Under the pieces are notes generated by a model. That model saw nothing but the letters and a program-made list of their open reading frames with translations, had not been told where the DNA came from and did no database searches. A stretch of 64,000 nucleotides of DNA from Megalobrama amblycephala (taxonomy: Eukaryota; Chordata; Actinopteri; Cypriniformes; Xenocyprididae): assembly GCF_018812025.1 (NCBI RefSeq), contig NC_063054.1:35794396-35858395 (forward strand), in the 5' to 3' direction. This document shows, in pieces, positions 21,690-33,070 of the stretch (position 1 is its first letter; every line of letters begins with the position of its first letter). Made by a program: the position numbers and the translations under genes.

Positions 21690-21990
21690 AATATCGGCAA
21701 CAAAATCTCGCTCATTTATGCCACTTGAGCCTATCAACTCTTCCCTAACAGAGTTTTTTTCCATAACAGGTGAAATACAACATGTGGCCATTGTCTCTGC
21801 CGTATGACCCGTTGTGTGGGTTTGGTCGGTTCCTGTGGCTTTCAGACGGGAGAGCGCCTGCCATTCCAAACTCTCCTCTGGAACAACGCATTCCGTTTGA
21901 AGTGCTGATCCCTGCTTCACCTGTGAGATCAATACGCTCCCGTTCAAAGCCAGATCGGCTTCATACAGCACCAGATCTTTATTAATTTAT
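21690..21990. promoter_or_regulatory. Candidate CNE
   Basis: Complex, GC-balanced stretch without repeats. Frames on both strands (94 and 71 codons) overlap each other and neither shows a domain, so a conserved non-coding reading is preferred. Confidence 0.3.
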
Positions 21991-22084
21991 AGAAACTTCT
22001 TGAAACTTTCTCTAAAGGGAAGCTGGGAAAACAACAGAGAAGGAAGAGAAAGCGAGAGAAGAGAGAGAGAGAAAAAAGAAGAAA

Positions 22085-22270
22085 CCAGCATGGAGAGGGT
22101 GATTAACTCAGAGACGCCTTTGACGGACAGCGAGCTCGCATGATCGGCCTGCTGCCGCCCCGTGAAGACCTTAACAAGAATGAGTGAATTAAATGAGCGC
22201 GCATGTAAATGAGGAGCTGGAATGCATTTGAACCGGAACCAATTTGGGTTGGAATTTTGGATCAGAAAAT
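22085..22270. promoter_or_regulatory. Candidate CNE
   Basis: Complex sequence after a GA-rich run, with GGTGATTAACTCAGAG and GTGAATTAAATGAG. The CpG-containing centre (GCTGCCGCCCCGTGAAGACC) is unusual here. Confidence 0.3.
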
Positions 22271-22355
22271 TTGATCTGGGATGAAGCCTGCAGTGTCAAA
22301 AATGGATAACATTACCTTAGTTTATATTTAATTCTTAGGGACATTATTTGCATCA

Positions 22356-22582
22356 TGCACTCTTAAAAATAAGTGTTCTTTATTGGCATAGATGATTCCA
22401 TGAAGAATTGTTCCATTACACAAAAGGTTCTTTATAGTGGAAAAAGGTTCTTTAGATTATTCAAATGTTCTTCACACTAAGAAAAAAATGGTTCTTTTAA
22501 GAACTGTTCATTGGAATGTTCTTGGGGAACCAAAATGGTTCTTATATGGCATTGCTGTGAAAACTCCATTTTGGAACCATTA
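22356..22582 (+). mobile_element. 'TACACTCTTAAAAA' MITE, copy 2, right end lost
   Basis: Starts TGCACTCTTAAAAATAAG and continues with GGTTCTTTATAGTGGAAAAA; the right end stops at CATTTTGGAACC without AAGAGTGTA. Confidence 0.8.
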
Positions 22583-22647
22583 TGATTTGCAGGGTCATTT
22601 TTACTTTTATATTGGGATGGCAAATTTAGATTTTTTTATTTTAAATA

Positions 22648-22891
22648 GGCCAATTCCTCCATGTTAACACAGACAGAAACTGTTTTACACATGCACATGA
22701 TGTAATTTTAGCATGTATAGATGATAATCTGAGTTTTTGCCATTCTAATGGGAATCCGTCTATGTTTTTTCCATCAGCCGGGATCAAATTCCCAGCTGAA
22801 TTATCTACTGTTTGGTTGGTAATTCACCATGGAACAGTAATTGAATTTCTGCCCGAATGGCCATCTTCCAGTTTACATGGAGGAATTGGCC
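22648..22891. mobile_element. MITE with GGCCAATTCCTCCATGT ends
   Basis: Left GGCCAATTCCTCCATGTTAA and right TTTACATGGAGGAATTGGCC are inverted repeats over about 20 bp with one mismatch, 244 bp apart. No target duplication is obvious. I do not recall this family. Confidence 0.6.
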
Positions 22892-23197
22892 CAAAAGTCA
22901 TTTTAAATGACTTTTTTGACCACTACTAAACGCCATAGGGCTGCTCTCTGACATTTTTGCAGGTAATGAGCATTTGGGAATTTAAATAGGCCCTAAATTA
23001 TTATTCCTGTATGGAGTCACTCTTGAAACCATTGGTTGACCGTGAAAACCAAGAAACATGGATGACATGCAGATTTTACAGACATCACCCTAACAAACAA
23101 GCACAATCTGAATAGTGCTTTTTAATATAATAATATAGAAACCTAGAATATTATGAAATAGACTGAATGTTTGAAAATATTTTTCTTCCCTATATGT

Positions 23198-23724
23198 TAC
23201 ATTACCATTCAAAAGTTTTGTCAGTTCAATGTTTGTTTTTTGAATGCTATTATTCAGCGAGGATGCATTTAATTGATCAAAAGTGACAGTAAAGACATTT
23301 ATAATGGTACAAAAGATTTCTATTTCAAATAAATAATTTTTAATTTTCTATTAAATTGAAGAATCCTAAAAAAAATGCATCACAGTTTCCACAAAAATAT
23401 GAAGCAGCACAACTATTTTCAACATTGATAATAATCAGAAATGTTTCTTGAGCAGCAAATCATCATATCAGAATGATTTCTGAAGGATCATGTGACACTG
23501 AAGACTGGAGTAATGATGCTGAAAATTCAGCTTTGATCACAGGAATAAATTACATTTAAAATATATCCAAACAGATAACAGTCATTTTAAATTGTAATAA
23601 TATTTCACAATATTACTGTCGTCACAGTATTCTGATCAAATAAATGCAGCCTTGGTGAGCAGAAGAGATGCATTTCAAAAACCTTCAAAAATGTTACTGA
23701 CTCAAAACTTTTGAATGGTGGTGT
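23198..23724. mobile_element. 'TTCAAAAG' MITE, near full length
   Basis: Ends ACATTACCATTCAAAAGTTT and AAACTTTTGAATGGTGGTGT are inverted. Interior runs in the opposite orientation to the 14.8-kb copy (TGAAGGATCATGTGACACTG). Confidence 0.85.
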
Positions 23725-23785
23725 GGTTATATGACACATTTTTTGTCACTTTCACAGGTATTCTTGCCCCAGGCCCAGGCTAAGT

Positions 23786-23965
23786 GATTAGTCCACCCAA
23801 AAATTATAATGCTTTTCATAATTGACTCACCATTCACGTCATTCCAAAATTTTCTGACTTTATATTTTTTGTCCATACAATGAAAGCCAATGCTATTTGG
23901 TTCCATTCTTCAAAATGTCTTGTTTTGTGTGATGCAGAAGAAAGAAAGTCAAACAGGATGGGGAA
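23786..23965. mobile_element. Half-copy of an Angel-like MITE
   Basis: GTCCACCCAAAAATTATAAT, then TTGACTCACCATTCACGTCA and GCAGAAGAAAGAAAGTCAAA. The right terminus is missing. Confidence 0.65.
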
Positions 23966-23999
23966 AGTTTCTCTCCAATTTCAAATTTCTGACCCTAAT

Positions 24000-24600
24000 T
24001 TTAAAAGCTGTGATTTTATTGCCTAATTTGGAAACGTTTCAACGCCTCTGTGAATGTCTGAGTGCGTTTGTGAGAGAGAAAAGTCTAACTGTGAAGGAGA
24101 GAGAGAGAGAAACCCGTGTGCAGCGCTGGAGATCTTCATTTCTTTGTTGTCAGATTTGATGATTTTAGAGAAATTACCATCCCTGCATTCAAAGGAAATC
24201 TACCTCACACTTCCATGGCCTGCGGCACGGAGGGAAATAGAAGGTTTATATTTATTTTTAATTATATCAGTTTATCAGGAGGCGTAACATCAGAGCCACA
24301 TCTGATTTTATCTCTTCTCTTTCACACCTGAGGGAATATTAATACAAACAGCCATTCCGGCTCTGATCGTTGCCTCACACACTCTCACACACACGCCGAC
24401 ACTTTTATGATACCATTTCATCATCCCTGTCGTTCTCGCAAATAAAAACAAACCACAAGATCTGTGTTTATATTCCGAGCTTATAAAGCACACCGATGTA
24501 AACAAAACAGCACACAGCGTGAACACACACCTCAAGACAGAATGGCTGTGTGTGTGTCCACAGGAAAGACAAACCACACGTGAGATCTCTTTAATGTCTC
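24000..24600. promoter_or_regulatory. Candidate CNE cluster
   Basis: About 600 bp of complex, mostly repeat-free sequence (one GA run at 24099-24112, CA-rich near 24380). Includes TATTTTTAATTATATCAG, CAGGAGGCGTAACATCAGAG and GGGAATATTAATACAAACAG. Overlapping short frames on both strands have no domain. Confidence 0.35.
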
Positions 24601-24820
24601 ACTTGTTGCTCATGAGATTTTATGGAGAGCAAATTGAGACTTGAAATTGAAATCTCTTGCTTCTCAGATGTTTCTCCTAACAGACTGAAATTGTTGAAAT
24701 ATAGTAAGGTATACAGCTATAAAACATAAAATGGAAAATCTTGTGTTATTTAACTTGATGAGAAATGTTTGAGTGAATATCGAGCTTTGATTTTAGGGTT
24801 TAGAGCAAGTCTGAGACATT
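24601..24820. repeat. Dispersed copy related to the 14.06-14.79 kb array
   Basis: GAGAAATGTTTGAGTGAATA, CTCAGATGTTTCTCCTAACA and AAGTCTGAGACAT resemble phrases of that array. Distant; tentative. Confidence 0.3.
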
Positions 24821-24822
24821 AG

Positions 24823-25060
24823 CTACATTTACATGGACACATTTTGTTTTAATCGGAATTAAATCATTCGGATTGATGAATCCGATCATAGTGTTTACAC
24901 GAACGCTAAATAAAGTGATCAGGTCGATGTGGGCATTTATATGTCACAAGCTTCATATCGTATTTGATCTTTTGACATGCGCTCAAAAGATTCTTGTTTC
25001 TCGCTGCTGGCGCATATTAACCATCCTCCTACCATTGCTTCTTTACTTTGTTTAAAAAGC
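24823..25060. mobile_element. Left part of a 'GCTACATTTACATGGACA' DNA element
   Basis: Starts GCTACATTTACATGGACACA, a recurrent cyprinid transposon beginning, with inverted ATCGGAATTAAATCATTCGG words inside. Its right end is absent or lies beyond the MITE at 25071. Confidence 0.5.
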
Positions 25061-25070
25061 AGACTCAGAC

Positions 25071-25841
25071 TTAAAGGGTTAGTTCACCCAAAAATGAAAA
25101 TTCTGTCATTTATTAACGGCTCATGCCGTTCCACACCCGTAAGACCTTCGTTAATCTTCAGAACACAAATTGAGATATCTTTGTTGAAATCCGATGGCTC
25201 CGTGAGGCCTTCATAGGGAGCAATGACACTTCCTCTCTCAAGTTCCATAAAGGTACTAAAAACATATTTAAATCAGTTCATGTGAGTACAGTGGTTCAAT
25301 ATTAATATTATAAAGCGACGAGAATATTTTTGGAATATTTATTAAAAAAAAATTAATTATTTAGTAATGGTGATTTCAAAACACTGCTTCAGGAAGCTTC
25401 AGAGCGTATCGGTATCAGCGGTTCAGAGTGCCAGTCACGTGATTTCAGCAGTTTGGCGGTTTGACACATGATCCAAATCGTGATTCGATACACTGATTCA
25501 TTTGTGCTCCGAAGCTTCCCGAAGCAGTGTTTTGAAATTGGCCATCACTAAATAAGTCATTATTTTGGTTTTTTTGGCGCACAAAAAATATTCTCGTGGC
25601 TTTATAATATTAATATTGAACCACTGTACTCACATGAACTGATTTAAATATGTTTTTAGTTCATTTATGGATTTTGAGAGAGGAAATGTCATCGCTGGCT
25701 ATGCAGGCCTCACGGAGCCATCGGATTTCAACAAAAATATCTTAATTTGTGAAGATGAATGAAGGTCTTACGGGTGTGGCACGGCATGAGGGTGAGTAAT
25801 TAATGACAGAATTTTCATTTTTGGGTGAACTAACCCTTTAA
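25071..25841. mobile_element. Angel-like foldback MITE, copy E
   Basis: TTAA at both edges; TIR AAAGGGTTAGTTCACCC. Same subfamily as copy C with a longer loop that includes GAAGCTTCAGAGCG and CACGTGATTTCAGCAGTTTG. No coding content. Confidence 0.92.
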
Positions 25842-25861
25842 CATTTATCCGTTTATCATGA

Positions 25862-26216
25862 AATCAAGTCGTAGTTGTGAGTTATAAAGTAAGAATTATG
25901 ATAAAAGGTCGGAATTTCGTGTTATAAATTCAGAATTTCATGATATAAAGTCGCAATTTCGTGTTATAAAGTCAGAATTTTGTGATATAAAGTCGCAATT
26001 GCGAGTTATAAAGTACAAATTTAGTGATATAAAGTCGCAATTGCAAGTTATAAAGTCAGAATTTCGTCATATAAAGTCGCAATTGCGAGTTACAAAGTCA
26101 GAATTTTGTGACATAAAGTCACAATTCTGATATTATAACTCACAATTGTGACTTTATATTCATGCAACTGTGAGAAAAAAGTCAGAATTGAGAGATAAAA
26201 AGTCGCAATTAAATTT
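25862..26216. repeat. Minisatellite alternating GTCGCAATTGCGAGTTATAA and AAGTCAGAATTTCGTGATAT
   Basis: Two related units of about 20 bp alternate for about 350 bp with progressive decay to the right. The GCAATTGC core is palindromic. Confidence 0.85.
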
Positions 26217-26339
26217 TTTTATTCCATGGCAGAAACAAGCTTCCATAGATCAATGAGGACTGCAATCAGTCCGTTTAAAATTTAATAAATACAAAAACTG
26301 TCCTAATTGAAATAAAACAAGTTTAATTTTTATAGTTTA

Positions 26340-26450
26340 TATGTACTCTTTCTGTATTTCAACAATTTGAGTCTGCTAGGAGAAACATCTTAGACAAAGT
26401 TGATCCTTAAAATGAAACTTTAACTTGAAGTCTCCTGAGGTATGAAAGAG
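26340..26450. repeat. Dispersed copy of the 14.06-14.79 kb array phrase
   Basis: AGGAGAAACATCTTAGACAA, AGTTGATCCTTAAAATGAAA, then ACTTGAAGTCTCCTGAGGTA. Order of phrases as in the array. Confidence 0.45.
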
Positions 26451-26454
26451 CAAC

Positions 26455-26870
26455 CTCTTAGCAATAACACTTTCCTCTGGGTGCGTTTCAAGGTTTGTGC
26501 TGCTACATTCAGTATTCTGGATGTCCACAACACCCACAATCCCTTGCTGCAGAGGATCCCTGTGAAGACGATTTTCCCAGATGAGATGAAGGTGACCTCT
26601 GTGTCAAACGCTCTCTATCTCCAACCTCAATGTATCAAAATATCTTATGCACACAGACACAGTCTCTTTATGTCTGTTACAGCAGTGCATTCACATGCTA
26701 ACAGTGTCTCATGGTTTCCTGCATTCACTCTCTCTCGCCACCTTCATCTCTGTGGCCACATTTCGCTTTTCCACAGCCAAAATATGTCATACTGTAAGTG
26801 ACTGCTACACTGTAACCTGCCCACAAACAAACATGGCGTACTGAAATCTGTGTTTGAAAGTTCAATTCAT
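26455..26870. other. Unassigned complex sequence with a 119-codon frame
   Basis: The frame at 26442-26801 (+) has no domain or signal peptide and an odd composition, so it is not called a gene. A donor-like ACT/GTAAGTG is at about 26793. Could hold a non-coding RNA exon or CNE; not resolved. Confidence 0.25.
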
Positions 26871-27339
26871 ATTAAGAGCATCTTTATGCCACCATGAGCT
26901 GCTTCTGAGTCAGACGTCAAATATATAAAAAATATAATTCAAAGCAATCCATTCACACATATGCAAATAAAATTATTATTTTTCTTTAGTTAGTCAAGGA
27001 AAATAAAGAGAGTGGAATTCATCAGGGTGCGCAATTCAGAATTGAATTGAGAATGTCTTTAAAAATGACAGTTCAGTTCCTGAATTTGAACTTAATAAGA
27101 CATTAGGTAAAGCAAACAGGATGCATAATTGCTAATTGAAATTAAATATAATGAAGTATAATTAAAATGAATTTAATGAATTAAATGAAATTCATGTAAA
27201 AGTTTTTTTTTATTAGAAAACTAGAAAAGCTAAGTTTGTCAAAACAAACTTCAAATGGAGACCTGACAAAGCCTTGTTTGAAAGTTTAAAAGTCTTAATG
27301 TTTGAAGATTTACAGGGCTTATATTGCAGATAGCAAAAT
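26871..27339. other. Unassigned AT-rich sequence
   Basis: No gene, repeat array or transposon end recognised. Confidence 0.4.
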
Positions 27340-27949
27340 AATGACAAACAGAATGATAGAAAGATGGATGGATGGATAGAATGACAGACAGATAGAATGA
27401 TAGAGCAATAAAATAAAACAATAGATAGATAGAGTGATAGGACGATAGATAGATAGATAGATAGATAGATACACAGACAGATAAAACGACAGAACGATAG
27501 AGCAATAGAACGATAGATAGATAGAATGACAGACAGACAGACAGATAGATAGAACAATAGATAGATAGAACAATAGAATGATAGACAGAAGGATAGAACG
27601 ATAGATAGACCAATAGAGCAATAGAACGATAGATAGATATAGATAGCTAGATAGATAGAACGACAGACAGAGACAGACAGATAGATAGATAGACCAATAG
27701 AGCAATAGAACGATAGATAGATAGATAGCTAGATAGATAGAACGACAGACAGAGACAGACAGATAGATAGATAGAATGATAGAGCAATAGAATGATAGAT
27801 AGAACGATAGATAGAACAATAGAATGATATAATGATAGATAGAACGATAGATAGATACACAGATAGATAGACAGATAGAACGATAGAGCAATAGATAGAT
27901 AGATAGATAGATACACAGACAGAACGATAGAATGATAGAGCAATAGAAC

Positions 27950-27983
<34 letters not shown>

Positions 27984-28403
27984 ACGACAGACAGAGACAG
28001 ACAGATAGATAGATAGAATAATAGAGCAATAGAACGATAGATAGAATGATAGATAGAACAATAGAATGATATGATAGATAGAACGATAGAACGATAGATA
28101 GATAGATAGATAGATACACAGACAGAACGATAGAACGATAGAGCAATAGAACAATAGATAGATAGATAGATAGATAGAACGACAGACAGACAGAGACAGA
28201 TAGATAGAATGATAGAGCAATAGAACGATAGATAGAATGATAGAATGATAGAATGATAGATAGAATGATAGAATGATAGAGAGATAGATAGAGCGATACA
28301 CAGATAGATAGACAGATAGACAGATAGAACGATAGAGCAATAGAACGATAGAACGATAGAAAGATAGATAGCAATCGAACAACAGATAGAATGATAGAAC
28401 AAC

Positions 28404-28436
<33 letters not shown>

Positions 28437-28472
28437 CAAAGACAGATTGAACGACAGAACGATAGACAGAAC

Positions 28473-28558
<86 letters not shown>

Positions 28559-28563
28559 CAGGC
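27340..28563. repeat. GATA/GACA (Bkm-like) tetranucleotide array, 1.2 kb
   Basis: GATA and GACA units mixed with GAACGATA, GAATGATA and GAGCAATA variants. The cleanest part is the right end (28480-28560: GACA run then GATA run). The minus strand has no stop codon in several frames because TATC/TGTC repeats encode only Y, L, S, I, V and C, giving an open frame of 416 codons that is not a gene. Confidence 0.97.
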
Positions 28564-28915
28564 AGACAAACCTATTTTACCTTAACATGCACATCCTCTA
28601 GTCTCAGACACAATTATGAAAAAGAGAGTGTGATAAATGTGAAAGTGATTGTGTAAAACAATAATGTGAACAATAACAGACAGATGAGAAAACTGTAAAG
28701 CTGATAAAGGGAGCGGAGGCCACGGGGTGGAGAAAAGCAGGAGGAGAGAGAACAAGTGTGTGTGTGTGGAGCTGCATTGAGATTCTTGGCCTGTATCTGT
28801 TGGCAGTGGGGTGTGAGCTGAGATCTGCTGCATAATTGTGAAACCACAGGGACTGCAGCTCTGACCAGCCTGTCAAAACATCATGACAATCGTCCCTCAC
28901 CGCACAGCAGACAGG
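28564..28915. other. Unassigned complex sequence
   Basis: No gene; short minus-strand frames overlap with no domain. May contain conserved pieces (AGATTCTTGGCCTGTATCTG). Confidence 0.3.

Positions 28916-28953
<38 letters not shown>
28916..28953. repeat. (GA)n microsatellite
   Basis: Pure GA run of about 18 units. Confidence 0.93.
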
Positions 28954-28957
<4 letters not shown>

Positions 28958-29034
28958 AGAGGGTGTCAGCGTTTTGACTGATATACCAGCTGAGAAGTTA
29001 TAATTACGATCTCTATCTGACATTTGTAATCTAG

Positions 29035-29036
<2 letters not shown>

Positions 29037-29078
<42 letters not shown>
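29037..29078. repeat. (CA)n microsatellite
   Basis: Pure CA run of about 20 units next to a CpG-rich block. Confidence 0.93.
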
Positions 29079-29082
<4 letters not shown>

Positions 29083-29084
29083 CA

Positions 29085-29470
29085 TGTGGACTGTGGTTCT
29101 TGGGGAGCTTGTGGTGGTGTGCTGGTCTGTACGGGAGTGCTTTAGCCGCTAGGCTGGGTAGAGATTCCACTCCGCTGCGTTTTGAGGCTAATTAGTTTGG
29201 ATATTAACGGGACGAAACCCCAAGCAGCTTCTAAATGTCACCCGCTCTCCCCACAGACACAAACACACGCCGGTTCACGCTCTTTGCCCCGTTCCACCGC
29301 CCCCCAGAAAAGTGCCGCGGGGAAAACCAAGAAAAAGCCAAGAAGCGTCTGCGCCGGGTCACGGCGACGTGCGGAATAGCAAACCCGTGTCACTGCGCTC
29401 GGCATACTGGGAGGACTGGTGTGAGCGGAGGACTGGATTTTTCGCTAAGCACGCATAAATGTAATTGATT
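29085..29470. promoter_or_regulatory. CpG-rich complex block, candidate CNE or exon region
   Basis: GC- and CpG-rich for this window. Holds GGCTAATTAGTTTGGATATT (homeodomain-like) and, on the plus strand, a possible acceptor (CTCTCCCCACAG at 29256) followed by an open frame rich in basic residues (29235-29468) without recognisable domain. I lean to regulatory. Confidence 0.35.
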
Positions 29471-29572
29471 TCTCAAATATACATACTTTGCTGCCACAAA
29501 TGCTGCCACATATTATTGTGAGTTTGTGCTAAATACAGTGTAATCAGACTTTAACCATAAAAAAATGCTATA

Positions 29573-31105
29573 ACATTGTAAACCCGAATAAGTTGGCAAA
29601 ACTCAAAAAATTGAGTCAATGTGATTGCCTCAAAATGTTTAAGTTAAGAAAATTTAAAATTTAAGAAAGCAAAATTTTTATTTGTTGTACTCAAACATTT
29701 AATTGTTCTTAACTTGAAATGTTTGAGTACAATAATTCATACATTTAACTTAAAATTTTCATGTAACCTCAATGTCAACATTTTTATTAGTGTAAACTTA
29801 GCTAGCTATAACAAGCTAATTATTAAAATGCTAACTAGCTAATTTGCTAACATGTTAACAATGGCATGGAAAAACACTTGCTGAATTAGTAGCAATGTAA
29901 AGCATTTAACATACTTGTTCTCAAACCAAGCCGCATGCACCACTTGTCACCATGATTGTAACTCTCCAAAAACCCAAATTAACAGAAACTCTTCTAAATT
30001 AGCATAACAAAACATTAATCACTAAAAAATCTCCCATTTAACATTAATCTTGAACAAAAAACATTATATAACACTTAATTTTAGCATTTACTCTCCTTTT
30101 CGAGTGTAATGGGCAAAGCATGCTGGGAAATAGAAATCTCAGCCCAGTTTCAGTTAAAGTTAAGTTAATCTAAATTAAAAGATTAAAGTATATGAAACTC
30201 AAAACAATGAAACAGTTCAGGGCACTTAAAATATATCTTTTCTGTGAACTTGAAGTTAAAACAAAGTGCTAAATACTTATAAAAGATAATCTGACTGAAC
30301 TAATTTGTCTAATTTAAGTTTGTCCTACTCAAACCAATTAAAGGATTAGTTTACTTTTAAATAAAAATTAGCCCAAGCTTTACTCACCCTCAAGCCATCC
30401 TAGGTGTATATGTCTTTCTGATGAAAATAATCGAAGAAATATTAATAAATATCCTGACACTTTATAATGGCAGTGAACGGGACCCACGAGTATGAGCTGA
30501 AGAAAGTGCTTCCATATACATCCATTCATCATAAACGTACTCCACACGGCTCTGGGGGGTTAATAAAGGCCTTCTGAAATGAAGCGATGCGTTTGTATAA
30601 AAAATATCCATATTTAAACAAGTTATGAAGTCAAATATCTAGATTCTGCCAGACCACCATCCGTATTCAAATTACGCAAAAACGGAACTGGCGCCGCGTT
30701 AGTTCCGTAAGTTGAATAGGAAAGGCGTAGGACATACAGCGCAAGCTTTTTGAAGAATATGGAAGGCGGTCTGGCGGAAGCAATTGCAAGGTGAACATTT
30801 GTGTTTATAATGCATATACATTTTACATTTTTTTTTAGAAAATGATCGAACGTTTCGCTAGATAAGACCCTTATTCCTCGTCTGGTGTCGTTTAAAGCCC
30901 TTTGAAGCTGCACTGTCATTTTGGGGTCCGTTGAAGTCCACTATAAGGAGAATAATCCTGGAATGTTTTCATCAAAAACCTTAATTTCTTTTCGACTGAA
31001 GAAAGAAGGACATGAACATCTTGGATGACATGAGGGTGAGTAAAAATTTTAATTTGAAAGTGAACTAATCCTTTAATTATTTTGAGCCTTAGGGGTTTGT
31101 CACAA
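29573..31105. mobile_element. 'ACATTGTAAACCCGAATAAG' element, interrupted by a foldback MITE
   Basis: Left end ACATTGTAAACCCGAATAAG; the probable right end resumes after the nested MITE as ATTTTGAGCCTTAGGGGTTT and is decayed. Interior includes TTTGTTGTACTCAAACATTT and GGGCAAAGCATGCTGGGAAA. The split at AACCAATTAA/TTAATTATTTTG is explained by a TTAA insertion. Confidence 0.65.
30338..31076. mobile_element. TTAA foldback MITE, copy F, nested
   Basis: TTAA on both sides, ends AAAGGATTAGTTTACTTTTA and AAAGTGAACTAATCCTTTAA inverted. Shares AATAAAGGCCTTCTGAAATG with copy B. The centre holds CGGAACTGGCGCCGCGTTAG. Frames at 30623-31128 read through the arms. Confidence 0.85.
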
Positions 31106-31109
31106 CATC

Positions 31110-32070
31110 TTGAGGGCCCAGAAAACACTTCAAAATGCTAAATAAAAATAAAAAAATTATAAAATGACAAAAGAACACAAGATTACTAAAAGTAAAATGT
31201 ATAAAAATTGAAATATATTATTAATTTTATTAAAAATTATTATTAAACAAATGAATAATAAATAATTGTTAATTTTTTAAAAATATTATTTTCATGAATT
31301 TCTAATGTAGCTAATTCAAAATATTTAAAATACTTTAATAGTGTATAAATAATACTAACACTGCAAGTCACACTTAAAATGTCTGAAAGTCACAATATCA
31401 ATCCTTAAAAAATTATACGCATAATACAATATTCCTTAATATAAAGAAAAAAAAGCACACAGTTTTCAAGCAAAATATTTCACAAAATGGAGTTTGTTAG
31501 GTTTTAAATGATAAACAATACACACACTATTAAAACACAAAAGGTTTCTGGCTGCCAAATGGTGCCTGAGGTTTTGCCAAATACGACCAACTACTGTATA
31601 CACTACTACTAAAATCAAAAGAAAATGACTGGTTAATAGGAATATTATTAAAGCCCCGTAAAAAACCAAACACTAAAATCTGACCGGCTGATAGGAAATG
31701 TTTGTCCAGGACTAATAAAAACAACATATTATTATGAAATCATCATCATCTTCATACATGCACTAAAAATGATCTCGAGAAGAGTTGGAAAAGTGGCTCA
31801 GAAAAGTGAAATTAGTTCTGAGAAAAGCTCCTGCAGCGTTTGAGCACTGATGACACTTGCTTTGATATTTGGTTATCTAATGCATTGATATACAATTTCT
31901 TTTTTTTTTTTTATAAAATCACAGCTGTTTTTAACTAAAAACATCTACATTTTGGCATGAGCATGAAAAGCTCTGAAGTTTAACAACAGCGAGTGAAGCA
32001 GCTCCAACTGAGACGTTCCTCTACCATGTGCTGTATTAAGCATAGATGGTTATGAAGGCAGATGCCCTAC
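31110..32070. other. AT-rich sequence, no gene seen
   Basis: Long AT-rich run. Two overlapping minus-strand frames (31466-31727) have no domain. Possibly decayed transposon. Confidence 0.4.
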
Positions 32071-32078
32071 GAACAGAA

Positions 32079-32079
32079 G

Positions 32080-32104
<25 letters not shown>
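32079..32104. repeat. (TG)n microsatellite
   Basis: Pure TG run. Confidence 0.93.
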
Positions 32105-32110
<6 letters not shown>

Positions 32111-32149
32111 GTGGGGGAAGAAAGCGAGAGACAGTGAAAGAGAGAGCAG

Positions 32150-32580
32150 GGTAGAACCTTGCCTCAAGCAAAAGCCACTGAACAGTTAAGAACTTCCTGT
32201 TTCACTTCAGGCTACGAAGAAAACGCTAACCACACATGATGGAATGATGGCCTTTCATCCGTCCGAAGAAAAGAGGGAGAGAAAGAGGGAGCCGGTGGAA
32301 GAGAGATGTTCTAAGACAGATCCTATTTTCTTGCTGTCTGTGTCAATTAGTCCGGTGCCTTTGTGTTAAGCACAGGTAACCGTTTAAACACCTCAGCGCA
32401 GCGTTTGGACTCAATCTGTCCGGCTCGCTTTGGGTGGTTTGAGAGAGAACCGCGAAGAACAAAAGGAATATGCACACGTGTCGGATCGCCACAGCGCCGT
32501 GGCTGATCATAGACGTTTGGATGACTGGATGCGGTCAGGTTTTGGTTAGACTCAGGCTGTCTTATTCTACTCTCTAGTTC
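32150..32580. promoter_or_regulatory. Candidate CNE
   Basis: Complex sequence with a GA-rich middle. Includes CACTTCAGGCTACGAAGAAA, GTGTCAATTAGTCCGGTGCC and GGTAACCGTTTAAACACCTC. CpGs (CAGCGCAGCG, GGATCGCCACAGCGCCG) are frequent. No open frame recognised. Confidence 0.35.
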
Positions 32581-32661
32581 TCTATGAAGTGAAACAGTAT
32601 ATTATGAACAAATTCAGGAACAAGGGCTTTGATTCATGAATCAATTACCCACTACAACATA

Positions 32662-32931
32662 TGTAATTTATTCCTGTGATCAAAGCTGAATTTTCAGCAT
32701 CATTACTCCAGTTTTCAGTGTCACATGATCCTTCAGAAATCATTCTAATATTCTGATTTGCTGCTCAAGAAACATTTCTTATATTATCAATGTTGGAAAT
32801 AAATCTTTTGTAACATTATACATGTCTTTACTGTCACTTTTAATCGATTTACTGCATCCTTACCAAATAAAAGTATTCATTTCTTTAAAAAACAAAAACT
32901 CACTGACCCCAAACTTTTGAAAGGTAGTGTA
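32662..32931. mobile_element. Partial 'TTCAAAAG' MITE
   Basis: Right two-thirds of the family (TTCCTGTGATCAAAGCTGAA to CCCCAAACTTTTGAAAGGTA); left end missing. Confidence 0.8.
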
Positions 32932-33070
32932 ACTACGTCACTAGCAAACTTATATTTCAACATACATAAATGCACATAGATAAAAATAAAAAGCTTTTTA
33001 ATCTTCCTCTAAAACATCTGTATAAAATAGGAGGAGAAATGCAGGATGTTTATAAATCACAAAAAAAAGA

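Noticed and set aside
26442..26801. 119-codon plus-strand frame
   Set aside because: No signal peptide, domain or splice context that supports it; composition not protein-like.
27340..28563. CRISPR array
   Set aside because: Simple tetranucleotide repeat without unique spacers; eukaryotic sequence.
27319..28569. 416-codon open frame on the minus strand
   Set aside because: It is only the stop-free reading of the GATA/GACA array; three overlapping frames are open alike.
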